Source: Phallusia mammillata
Lineage: Eukaryota > Chordata > Ascidiacea > Phlebobranchia > Ascidiidae
Reading direction: 5' to 3'
Assembly (NCBI GenBank): GCA_003260075.1
Contig: QLIY01000175.1
Location: forward strand, 140,479-204,478
DNA length: 64,000 nt
Part shown: positions 32,001 to 42,164 of the stretch, one piece after another
Layout of the letters: each line of letters begins with the position of its first letter
Numbering within the stretch: the stretch's first letter is position 1
Position numbers and translations under genes: made by a program
Notes under the pieces: generated by a model
The model's input: the letters and a program-made list of their open reading frames with translations, nothing else
Told to the model about the DNA's origin: nothing
Database searches by the model: none

Positions 32001-35000
32001 TCCAGAGCTAAAGTGTATATTTAAAAACCACAAGTAAAGATTAAAGTAAATTCCTCCCCTCAAGTTTTAAAATTCTTCTCTTGCTAGGAATTCCTTCCCG
32101 ATTGGGAACCACTGACTTGTGTTTTGCACAGCCCATTACAAATCTTTAATCTTTTTTAGGTCGTTTCTTCAGTTGAAAAGCGTGCAACGTTCCATGGTAT
32201 TGCTGCGTCCAGATCTGTTACTTGTGCTCGACAGCGTTTACGTTTATGAAGGTTGCAGACTCACCAAAGCCAGCGCCAACTTCCATAACATTTTGCATTC
32301 ATTCAAGGAGCACCAACAGGGACAGTTTAAAGGTACCAGGTCAATTTTGTGATTTTTTCAATTCTTATCATCTTAACGTGGTGAATTTTTTTTCAAATGA
32401 CTTATCTTGTTACGTTAAGTTGCGCTGCACAAAAGTTTGTCAACATTTTTGATTTTAAGTGGAAATTTGTAGTTATAGTTAAGTATCTAACAGTTTTCAT
32501 GTATTTTGAAAGCGCGAACATATTTGAAAGTGCAAAGACAAAGTACTTTAACATGTTTTGGTAGCAGGTAATAAATGATATGGTTTTTGTTTACGAGCAA
32601 TTTTTTCTGCAAAACTTTATCAACGCATACAAGATAAGCCAAAAACTTTTTTGCAGGGGCCAAGATTATTCACCCAGACGGCTCTTACTCATTTTTCGCT
32701 TTCCAAGCCGGTGGAAAAACGCCGCTAGTGGCGCTACAGAGTGAATCACTTACAACCGAATACAAGCCGAGAACCACAAGCTTCGTGAACGTAACCTTTG
32801 AACTCGAGCAATCCGGACCAACGCACGTCGCTTATCTTTTCTATGGACCGCAAACGACTGTTACGTCATGCTCCTTTGTGCAAAGCAAGCATAGTGACGT
32901 CACAGCGGTATCTGTCGACGCAACAGGAGGAAAATATCTTGTCAGTTTCGCTTCACTGATTTCAAGTCTCAGGTCACGCATGAAAGCGTTTGGTTTCGGC
33001 TCGTACGCTAGCGTCTCCGTCAAAGGTGGCGAACCCATTAAGTTCGGCACCCCAGAAATGAGACGTAAAAGTTTTAGCCGCTGTGACGACTCTGACGTAG
33101 TCATTAGCAATCTCGTGTCGTCACGTGACTTGGCACTTCGCAATGTCTCACCAACGCCAACTAGCGGATATCTTCTTGTGATTTCTTGCTTTGTTATTTT
33201 TCTGCTTCTTGCTTTGCGATGCAGAACAACAAATCCAACCAAGTAAGTGATTGTTTTTTGATATTTTAAAATATCATAAGCTGCAGACAGTGCACACTGT
33301 TTCGACCTATAAGGTCTCATCAGTGCAGCTGGTGACGAGAGATCGGCCGCATTGGCTAGTGTAGCCATTCAACGGCACTCCAGTTTGTTGGGAGCACAGG
33401 GTACAACCCCATGCATCACCTANNNNNNNNNNNNNNNNNNNNNNNNNNNNNNNNNNNNNNNNNNNNNNNNNNNNNNNNNNNNNNNNNNNNNNNNNNNNNN
33501 NNNNNNNNNNNNNNNNNNNNNNNNNNNNNNNNNNNNNNNNNNNNNNNNNNNNNNNNNNNNNNNNNNNNNNNNNNNNNNNNNTATATGCTTTTACATTGAT
33601 ACTGTGACACTGAGCCGACTTCACTGTGGTTCCCAAGCAGTTGCTTGGCCATTGTGAGCCAGTTTCATCTGTGCTGTATGTCCAGTTGTGGCATCGCACA
33701 GACTAGGTGATGCATGGGGTTGTACCCTGTGCTCCCAACAAACTGGAGTGCCGTTGAATGGCTACACTAGCCAATGCGGCCGATCTCTCGTCACCAGCTG
33801 CACTGATGAGACCTTATAGGTCGAAACAGTGTGCACTGTCTGCAGCTTATCATTTATTGGCTCTATATGCTTTTACATTAAAATATCATAATTGCACAAA
33901 ACGTTGATTTTACATTCAGGATGTCACATTTTGAACACTTGTTTCCAAAAATGAAAAAAAAACACCTTCAGTGAGTTTCGAACCCACGCCCTTACGAGTT
34001 TGTAATGACGCTTTCAATTTTTCACATAGGAAGCAGGTTCGCAAACAGACCAACATGAAATCGACTTTCCCAAGTTACATCCCGCGACAGAAGTTAAAGA
34101 AAGTTCTTTTCGCCGTTCTATTGTTTGCGATATTCTACTTCTATTGTTCCACGAATCTTTGTTTGTTCCGGAAGTCTCGACCCGATTGTGACGTAACACA
34201 TGCCGAGTGAGTTTTACGTCAGAAAACACTCCTTACAAACTACATCATGCTATTGAGAAGTGTATATTAACAAGAAAAGTCATTGAAGTGCCAAAAGAGT
34301 TCCATTGCTTACCAAAACGGTAAAATATGGAAACACTTCGAACTAGTCCCGTTAAATTGTATTAAGACCAAAATGACATTAGTACACGTTTTTAAACCAG
34401 ACCCTTTGTCGTGGGTTCGAATCCCACCGTCAAGCAGATTTTTTCTGGTTATTAAGTTACCATGTTACACCACAAGTCTTGAAGTCAGGCTTAAGTACTG
34501 CACTGATTTTGTGTTTGGAAACACAAACAAGTAGTTGACAAGAATACTTTGGTATTTTGCAATAATTTTAAATTCAGCCTACACGCACAAAACACTCTGC
34601 TTTCTAAGTACTATTGATATCAGATGTCACGAACCAGTATTAGCCCCCAAAAATGTTGGTAAGCCATTTCCACATGAAAACAACAAGTACATTGGCATTC
34701 GTCGCTTAAAAGGTTGCCGAGCCCTCTTAGACATTATAGGTTAAAACTAAAATCTTAAAGAGTTTTGCACATGAAGTTCCTTAAAACAACGACATCTCTA
34801 CAGAGAAGAATTTTTCCCACACCAACCTCCTACCATTTTCATCTCTTCACTCCCCGCATGCGGTGCCGAGATCCTCGGGAGCGTTTTCCTCAACTCAACC
34901 GACTTCCTATACGTCACCACCGATGACGTCAAAATTCCGGTTGAGGGCGCCGGAGAGGGAAAGGTGGATCCGTGTTACTGGCCAACTTTCGATGATGAGG

Positions 35001-38000
35001 TTAGAATAAATTGTAGATCATATTTTTAGGTATTTAATTTTTTAAGTAGTAAATATGTGAAGAAGTTGTTTAAATCAAATTTTGAAAAACTTATGGTTTT
35101 GTGAATCAAAATCTGTCGCTGTAAGATGTAATGTTCATCCATTTCATGCTCGCTCAATATTTACCCAAGCGGGGTGATTAATATAAATGTTAAATTCCGA
35201 GCTATAAAAATGGACAAGAAAGTAAGTCTGAGTTCAAACAGCATTTATCCACACCCCAACATTAGCGATGAACTGCGTGGTTTTGTAGAAATACATAGAA
35301 ACTTTGAGGTTTTCTCTTTTCGACAAATAAATGTAACATATCAATGTTACAAATCTTACTTTGGTGTTTATTTCAACCGCGTTGCCTAAAACATTTTCAA
35401 CACTGTCAGTTTGTCAAAAAAAATCGACCAAAACCACTTCAAAATAAAAGCCGTTAAACCCTCAGTTGCCAAACTATAGCGAACAACAGACAACTTACAT
35501 GATTTGAACAGTTTCATCAAAAACAACTAATTTGACCTTTCACCTACAGATTCACCCGACCACAGCCGGCTGGTTCAACTCTATGAGCAAAGAACCGATG
35601 ATTTTCCTCAACAATCTCCCACAATCTTCCAAACCACGTGTTCGTCACGTGCAGAGGAGGTTTCGCGAATTAGGGAAATCACCTACTTTTGTCGTGAATC
35701 TTCTTGACGGTTTCTGGAACACTAAGGTGCGAAACATAAATTTTCTGATGTGTTCAAAACTTGTTGTGCAAGATACAGATGTCCTAGACCAGTGGTTCCC
35801 AACCTTTTTCCACGATTTCCTCACTTAACAATTCGAAACATTTTCATTCCTCCTTAACAGACTACATAGTAGATGCTAAACCACACAAAGATCATTTAAA
35901 ATTGGGTCTTTTATCAACTTCACAGGTTATATTTCCAGCTGAAGTGTACGGATTTTTTTCCATTCATAAATTTGTGAATGTATTAAAACCCTGAAAAGCC
36001 TGATTTCAACCTAAAAATTGTACGGCCCGGTAGCGAACCCGGTGGTAGCCGACCACTGCTCTAGACCAGTGGTTCCCAACCTTTACCGACGAATCACTAA
36101 CTTAACAATTTAAGAACTTTACAGGTCATATTACCAGAGCTGAATTGTCTATGTACGAACCACATGTAAAAACTAAAATAAATTCCTTCCCTAAAGTTTA
36201 CAAATTCCTCCCCGGTTCGGAACCACTGTCTATAACAGGGGTGGTCAGACCTGCATCATGCTCGAGCCGCATATCACAAAACTTAGTTTTTAAAGAGCCG
36301 CAACACAAAAAATCAGAAACGAATTTATTCACTCACAATGAAGTGTACGCTCTATAAAATAATGATTATTGTTGTGTGGTGATACTGTGAGTTTTTGACT
36401 ACAATGCACAAGCCAACACGCTTTTGTACAATAATATTTTTTTCGTTTTTCGCAACGTAGCCTACCTTGCTTATTACAAACAGTCTATTGTTAATACGTG
36501 ATAGAACGCGTTGTTTTATAATCAGGTTAAACAACTGGGCAATATGGGGAACATATGTGCAACATTAAAGAGCCGCAATCAAAGGCTCAAAGAGCCGCAT
36601 GCGGCTCGAGAGCAGCAGTTTGGCCAACCCTGGTCTATAAAGTCATTTTGATAAAAAATCTAAGAGAGCTTGTATATAGGTTAAACATCTCTCTTGTCAT
36701 TATCAGTGCAATAATTTTGCGAACAAGTTATCTAGCAAGTTTGGTTTTAATTGAGCAAATTTTCAAGTCAAGTGTCCACAAGTAGATTTGTTCATATCTT
36801 TGTAATTTAACAGTTATTGCTTATCTGGGGCATGTGCTATTTTAGGGGCTGTGACAAACTTTTATCACACATTGTTACGCTTTACAGCTTTCGTGGATTC
36901 ACGGTCTACTGCCCTCGACCCAACGTTTCGTCATAATCGTTCGGGATCCACGTGACTGGATCTTCGCTCTGACGCGTCAAGATTTGGATGAACTAGGAAT
37001 GATTGGGTGAGTTGCTTGTGGTGGCAAAAATAATTGTGTTTGGAGATAAAAATGTTGTACATTTAAAAATCGCTGCTATCATCGCCATCAGTATAAAATA
37101 ACGTTCATCGCCTAATCAAAGCACGGCTTGCTTTAGCTAAGATGAACATAACTTCATTACTTGGATCAGCTCTTAAGCGTTAATGTAGACCAGCGATCAC
37201 GGCACACTCATATGTAAATCATAGTAAGCCAGACATATTAAAGGCGCCTAACGTAACCAGGTGGTCTACCAGACATTCCCACAAGGCAAGGCTTCAAAGA
37301 GAAAATTTAGCCCGCGGTGGATTGTCTGTAGGGTAATCTTAATTGACACTTTGCTCTAATGATAACATTAGTGCTTCTATGAAGCATCTGTATCAAAATG
37401 TATTTACTATGTACAAGGTCTTTGACATATTGTTTGCAACCACGTTATCAACAGTGTAAATCATCCCAAAACAGTGCACTGAACTCACTAACTTGTGAGC
37501 CCCAGGTTACAGCGCCTTGTAACACTGTGTAGCTGCAGCGCGTTCAGCCATCATCCGCCAATTGCGCCCTTCTCTGTTTTGCGCTCCATAACGTTTTAAC
37601 GTTACGCAGATATTTCCGGCTTGGTGATTGTTTTAGTGCGATTGTGTCGCTATGTTTTCTTTCACCGAGCGAAATAAACTCAACTCAACCTGCAAGTACT
37701 TTTCTTTCAGACAGCAAGAAACTGTTGAAAAGATTCTTCACGCTGAAACAGCTGAATGCGAAGGAAAGTCCCTTCGTGCACACGAATACAGACACGTCTC
37801 AGCTCTGCCATCTAGTGACGACATAGTAACGCGCCTCGCCAGGTTATGGGCCGCTGACGTCAGTGTGAGGCTGCGCACATCGCGTTCTGCGCAGGTTGTC
37901 ATGTACGAAGACATTGTGACGTCACCGGAGCACGTGGCGCGTCGGATGGCGCAACGATCAGGCGCCACAGTCACAGCGCCACAGATTAATCAGCTGATTC

Positions 38001-38694
38001 GGTATGTTGCATCTATGTGGCGTTTTTTGTTGTTGCCTTTTCCCTTTAACCAGGGGTCGCGACCTTTTTTGTACTGCGGACCGTTTTTAAAAGCTAAATT
38101 TTTATCGCGGACCACCCTTCAAAAAACTACAAATATTTAGCAATGAAAAACGTTTCAATTAGTTTATCTTCCCCGGGATACATGGACAAAGTGTCGGACC
38201 GGCACCTTCCCGACCACTGACCTAAACTTCTTATCTGGCTATTAGTTACGTTTGCCAGTGACGTAATAAATGAACTCTAAACGGTGACGTTATTGTTGAA
38301 TGCAGCTTTTCATAACAAAGAGTCGAAGCAGCACTTCGTACTAAACTATAAGACAACATAAAAACTTAATTTCGAAAGATCAAAAAAGTCTGAATGCCAA
38401 AAAAATATAAACTTGGAATATTAGTAGCCCACAAATCACATTGGGCTCGTCTGATCTAGCTGAATTCTGTATTCAAATAATTCCCCAATTTTTGTGTGAA
38501 ATCTTTAAAATTAACAAAAATTTTACTTGATCCAATACAGCACAGTACATAGCGGACACTACAGCTTTGGATTTGAGTCAAACCTTCATGCCAACGTGAT
38601 CCACGAATGGAAGGAAAGACTTTCACAAAGATCAGTTGCTACCATAGAAAACATATGCAGAGAAATCATGAAATCTCTTGGATATCTGACGTAA
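29063..38694 (+). CDS. DSEL: Dermatan-sulfate epimerase of the DSEL type, complete
   Basis: There are 11 exons: 29063-29401, 30051-30360, 30642-31653, 32160-32332, 32657-33242, 34030-34206, 34804-34999, 35550-35726, 36888-37006, 37711-38001, 38541-38694. All join in phase, giving 1177 residues (human DSEL 1212). The enzyme converts glucuronic to iduronic acid in chondroitin to make dermatan sulfate, in the ER/Golgi. The first part is the epimerase: RWNEIYGN, HIHNHAPTN (catalytic His region), VPYGSYSSRG (catalytic Tyr region), LPGFQRTIGIADSNHHWF and FNAGHEHHDQNTF (catalytic His region). Membrane segments YLLVISCFVIFLLLALRC and VLFAVLLFAIFYFYC follow. The C-terminal sulfotransferase-like domain shows SSLPACGAEILGSVFLNSTD and IIVRDPRDWIFALTRQ. 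Human DSEL is a single-exon coding gene, whereas this one is intron-rich. The donor at 33243 reads AAG TAA in frame. Confidence 0.95.
29858..30008 (+). repeat. Interspersed repeat, about 150 bp
   Basis: The sequence GACACAATTGCACTAAAACA and its surroundings recur at about 22240, 51105 and, inverted, 37530; a fragment lies near 9490. This copy is in the first DSEL intron. The element type is not identified. Confidence 0.6.
31892..32113. mobile_element. hAT-like MITE
   Basis: The right end GGGAACCACTG and left end CAGTGGTACTGG match the family at 35790, 36067 and 53919, which share an internal TAGATGCTAAACCA motif. It lies in the DSEL intron 31654-32159, ending about 50 bases before the next exon. 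Confidence 0.7.
33279..33330 (-). ncRNA. Hammerhead ribozyme motif, type I (antisense to DSEL)
   Basis: On the minus strand this is identical in every paired and core position to the copy at 33796-33847: stem I AGCTGCA/TGCAGCT, core CTGATGA, stem II GACC/GGTC, GAAA, stem III CAGT/ACTG, then TC at the cleavage site. It forms the left end of the inverted element. Confidence 0.8.
33423..33581. other. Run of 159 N (assembly gap)
   Basis: This is an explicit gap in the centre of the inverted hammerhead-bearing repeat in a DSEL intron. The hairpin structure probably caused the assembly break. Confidence 0.98.
33796..33847 (+). ncRNA. Hammerhead ribozyme motif, type I (sense to DSEL)
   Basis: Parts in order: stem I strand AGCTGCA (33796-33802); core CTGATGA (33803-33809); stem II GACC-TTATA-GGTC (33810-33822); GAAA (33823-33826); stem III CAGT-GTGC-ACTG (33827-33838); T and C at positions 16.1 and 17 (33839-33840); stem I strand TGCAGCT (33841-33847). 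All invariant hammerhead positions are present, and predicted cleavage is after 33840. Stem III is short, as in the minimal hammerheads of some animal retroelements. It lies in the DSEL intron 33243-34029, so it would be present in DSEL pre-mRNA. Confidence 0.85.
35790..36632. mobile_element. Three consecutive hAT-like insertions in a DSEL intron
   Basis: Element 1 spans 35790-36058, element 2 36067-36228 and element 3 36236-36632. Each starts CAGTGG or CAGGGG and ends CACTG or CCCTG. The junctions are variants of one 8-bp site: TCCTAGAC, CTCTAGAC, TCTATAAC. Element 3 (397 bp) is flanked by a perfect GTCTATAA duplication (36228-36235 and 36633-36640). They fill the DSEL intron 35727-36887. 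Confidence 0.75.
37160..37680 (-). mobile_element. SINE and 150-bp repeat in a DSEL intron
   Basis: A minus-strand tRNA-derived SINE spans about 37140-37330 (GTAGACCAGCGATCACGGCA). An inverted copy of the roughly 150-bp repeat seen at 29858 spans about 37530-37680 and ends close to the DSEL exon at 37711. Confidence 0.6.
38051..38219. mobile_element. hAT-like MITE
   Basis: The left end is CAGGGGTCGCGACC and the right end CCCGACCACTG, with internal ATCGCGGACCACC. The imperfect 8-bp flanks CCTTTAAC and ACCTAAAC resemble a decayed target duplication. It lies in the last DSEL intron. A related truncated copy spans about 39930-40117. Confidence 0.65.
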
Positions 38695-39444
38695 TTTATT
38701 GCAATTGCTTCAAAATATTTTTTGTTTCGTTTTACTATGCATCGTATTAAATGATTTCTTCTTTGTGCATGAGGACAAAAAATGTGTGTGACATGTGGGT
38801 ATGTAGGGTGCCGCTGGTTTGTGATAGTCACTATTGTATTAAGTATTCGGGGGTTAAATAGTAGCTCTATTCAAAACCAAATTGTCAGCGATGTAGAATA
38901 AAGCGTATTCATTTTAATAAACAGACGTTTCGACAAAAACAATTGTCATCATCAGTAAAAATATAAATATAACTTATCTATTTTGGTTTTTACTATTGTA
39001 TTATACGTAACTAAAAAGATTATTTTTCTGTTTTACATTTTATCACATTTCATGTACGCTTTTGTCTTATTTAATTGCGTGTTTCATGTCACGATCTATA
39101 TTTGAATAAGAAGCTAAAAACACTTTCTTAACATTTACATTCTATTTTTTAATTAATTGCGTTGTTAATATCACGATCTATATTAGAATAAGAGGCTTAA
39201 GATATGTATTAATGCAAATCTTTCAGCCTAAATCATTTCTGTCTCTAAGAAACCATCTTTCAAGCCACTAAATTGTTCATATCTGACCTGATTTAAATGT
39301 AGTCAGTCGACGGGAAAGTTTAAAAACGTTTCTGCAAATTTTGTGGTAAGGTTTCAAGTTACTGCCCCTGGGCGATTGGACTTGAAAATATAAACAAGTT
39401 ATTTCAACTCGGATCATTTGTGCAAGGGGGAAGTGTGTGCAGAA
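38695..39444. other. Intergenic region, DSEL to Cupin_5 gene
   Basis: No exon is seen. On the minus strand, 38924-38955 holds a hammerhead-like motif (CTGATGA, a GACAA/TTGTC stem, GAAACGTC). Confidence 0.5.
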
Positions 39445-41697
39445 ATGTCGTCCACACTTTTAGCATGTGTTTGTTTGTTTCAACTGCACAGTTGCAAAGC
39501 TGTAGGTCTACCAGTTATTACAGTAAGTTTGAGATTGGGTTTAGTGTTTCCATTAGTTTTTATTTGTATTTGTTAGCTTGGATTGAATTTAATACCTCTC
39601 AGGTACCTAAAACTGGTCTTGAAAAGGATGGTACTTTAAACTTCAAATTAGAATCTTACAGCTCGTAGCTTCGTGAATAAAGACCAATGAACCTTAAATG
39701 TTTATGATTTCAGTTCATGAAAAACATTCAGTCATTCGTCCTTAAGATTTTGCGATATTTATATTTCGCCTTAATACAATATTTATTATTATTAAGATAC
39801 TGATGATATTCTTCAGGCGAATATAAACATATCAAACTTTTAAGAACGAATGACTTATTTTTTTTCAAAACTTGTCCTGGCTTATAAATACATTTTTTTC
39901 CGTCGTTTTGAACCAACTGAATCCCGCAACACAAGTTTTTTTTTAAAGTGAAATTTTATCACGGACCGGCTAAAAAACTACAAATATTCAGCAAAAAACG
40001 TTTAAATTAGTTTATCATTCCAGGAATGCACAAAGAAAATGATTTATAGCGTTCAACTTCAAAAAGTTATAGGGCCCAGTAACGAACCCCTCGCGGACCG
40101 GCGGTTGCCCACCACTGCCGTAATAGGCGTTAACTTGTTTTATCTAGAACATAATTCCCAAATCATTTTGCCCTTTCCTGTATTAACAGAACGAAGTTGA
40201 TTTTCTGCTGCAAAAATACAACTTCATTGAAACTCCAAGTCGAGGATATTTCAACGTTTTCTACGAAACTCCTGGAAATACGTCATCGCTGCCTCAAAAT
40301 TTTGACAACGGCGATGTAAGAAAGTATGGAGCTGCAAGGTTACACCTGATGGATTACGTAAGTGTTACGTTATCCATGGAATACAGGTGAACAAAGCTAT
40401 TGTTCTGTCCACCTCGAACAACGTTTCGTTTAGCATTAGCGTATAGGGCCTATAGGCAATAGCAAATGCCCGTACATAAGGAATTTATTAACGAAAAGAA
40501 ACAATATGTTATGTAGGCTGAAACTAAGAAATACAATGCCCGTGTTTATTACCTAAATGTACGTAACGGTACTGAAACACTACACAAGTGCCACAAAATG
40601 GGAAACGTCTGCAAAATCCTCGCGGTTGAAAATACGCCAATGTCGGTTCTGTTACAAAAAGTCAATTGACAGTAACCAGTAATGCTAACCGGTTTGCTGA
40701 TCTCATAAAATTTCATGTGAGACGGTTCTACAGAACCGGTGCGAACCGGCTGAATCCCACCACTGCATATAATGCATGATGTCTCTGAAGTATTTGCTTA
40801 CATTGCCCTTCCTCATTAATTCTCTCAACACGTTTTCCAGGACCATCCAACCGTCGATCTCCACAAAAGCAAAGCAACTCTTGTAATCAACTTTCTGCGG
40901 GGAAACCCCTTAGTGTTTTACGTCATCAATCCTATAACGGGGGAACTCCGCAAAACGGTACTGGGTTTGGATCGCGGGGACGAACCGATTGTGGTGATTG
41001 AAGCGGGTCAGTGAACGTCGATTTTTACAATTAGAAGTGTTTGAGTTTACCTCGAGCTACCTGACCGACATAATCTGTCGTCGTGGGTTCGAATCCCACG
41101 ATCACCCGGTACATTTAAAAAAAAAAGTAATGGGTAACGCTGAATTAGGTATCAAATCAAACAAAAATAGTTGTACACATGACACACATTGAAACAGTGA
41201 TTCTTAAACTGTGTGCGGCAACATACTAGTGCGTCTTGAAAGATTTCCTATTTTGAAAGTGCAAACATGCTCCGGCGTTACAAACTTAATGACGAAACGC
41301 GGGAATGCATAACAACGTTTTGAAGCTCATTTCTTTCTTATTTGTCGTACAAAACAATCTGATTCACCAAAACAATGCTACAAATAGTTTCAACAACTTT
41401 CGTTATGTTTGCCTGCGAAATGTGCCGCGAAAAGAAACTTTACCTCCGTTATGCGCTGTATGTTTGAGAACCACTGGTTTAAAGAGTGTTTCAAAATGTG
41501 GCTGAATTTGACATTTTTCTCCAGAGTTTTGGTTCGCAATTTCACTGAAGACCATCAGACCCGGAAACTTTGCGTTGATTTCTTCCATCGCGATTCCTGG
41601 GACTCACAGAAGCGACAGCGTCATCGCATCACGTGACCAGCTGATGCTTGACTACCCACAGCACGCTGACGTCATACTGTATTTCACTCGACCGTGA
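39445..41697 (+). CDS. Secreted Cupin_5 (DUF985) domain protein
   Basis: Four exons: 39445-39522, 40190-40357, 40841-41006, 41525-41697 (stop TGA). All are in phase, giving 194 residues. The first exon encodes a signal-peptide-like start (MSSTLLACVCLFQLHSCKAV). The remainder follows the Cupin_5 layout: FLLQKYNFIETPSRGYFNVF, then VDLHKSKATLVINFLRGNPL, VFYVINPITGELRKTVLG, then FWFAISLKTIRPGNFALISS and DQLMLDYPQHADVI. Cupin_5 proteins are small beta-barrels with poorly known function. In this copy the expected metal-binding acidic residue after the His of LHK is not evident, so metal binding is doubtful. The last exon must be read in the FWFAIS frame, since only that frame matches the domain end. 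The gene is convergent with SAXO4. Confidence 0.8.
40610..40766 (-). mobile_element. hAT-like MITE (CAGTGGTGGGATTC family)
   Basis: The right end GGCTGAATCCCACCACTG is the inverse of the element at 26500. The left side is diverged. It lies in the Cupin_5 gene intron 40358-40840. Confidence 0.65.
41007..41524 (+). other. Cupin_5 intron with tRNA-like fragment
   Basis: This intron contains a perfect B-box region (GTGGGTTCGAATCCCACG near 41082) without a convincing A box or acceptor stem. It is most likely a SINE remnant. Confidence 0.5.
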
Positions 41698-42164
41698 CCA
41701 TGGTCACGTGTTTAAAAAAATGAATATTTTCTAGTTTTACTGGATTAACATTTTCCGTCAATTTTCTGAAAGTTTAACAAATATTGAACGCCATAAAAGA
41801 ATCATTGTTGATTTCAGCAACTCGGCTGCATTTAAGAAACATTTTCTTTGTCAAACGATTTCGCATTTAAACATTCATGTTTCATTTTGAACAATTCAAG
41901 CAATAAAAAGAGAGAAAGTTAAATAGCGAGAGGTGGATCTCTCCGCTTTGGATTTTTTGTGTTATCCACGTAGCACGGATTTTCGATTTTGACAACTTTT
42001 GCGACGAGCGGGTGGTGGGATTCGAACCCACGCTCCTCAAACTTCCGACCATCGCCATACGAATGCACCAAAGTGCTTTTAGTGAAACCATTTGTCGGTT
42101 TGCTTGGATCCACGCAAGCAGCCTTTCCCGGGTATTTAACTAAAAAAGGATTGTGACGTCAGAT
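41698..42164. other. Convergent intergenic region with tRNA-like SINE fragment
   Basis: Cupin_5 (+) and SAXO4 (-) end only 467 bases apart. On the minus strand a B-box motif (GTGGGTTCGAATCCCAC, 42009-42025 region) with a Ser-tRNA-like long arm is visible, but no complete cloverleaf. I call it tRNA-derived, not a gene. Confidence 0.45.

Larger units (their letters stand above)
33267..33890. mobile_element. Inverted pair of hammerhead-bearing repeats
   Basis: Two copies of one repeat lie head to head (33279-33422 and 33704-33850 are mirror images), with 159 N between 33423 and 33581. The whole unit is flanked by a 12-bp direct repeat TAAAATATCATA (33267-33278 and 33879-33890), which fits a target-site duplication. 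Each outer end is a hammerhead motif. The right copy extends inward to about 33582. Diverged relatives lie at 22857 (-), 45491 and about 7486. Ribozyme-bearing ends and inverted copies are features of Penelope-like retroelements; no reverse transcriptase is seen here. Confidence 0.7.

Noticed and set aside
33307..33699. Reading frames through the N gap in the DSEL intron
   Set aside because: They consist of unknown residues flanked by the inverted repeat; no coding signal is present.
41082..41110. tRNA genes at B-box motifs (also near 10750, 34420, 42015, 42885, 56800)
   Set aside because: Each has a good B box but no complete cloverleaf or acceptor stem. They are best read as SINE fragments.
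41409..41636. Alternative frame of the last Cupin_5 exon (FTEDHQTRKLCVDF)
   Set aside because: Only the shifted frame (FWFAISLKTIRPG) continues the Cupin_5 domain and joins in phase with the previous exon.
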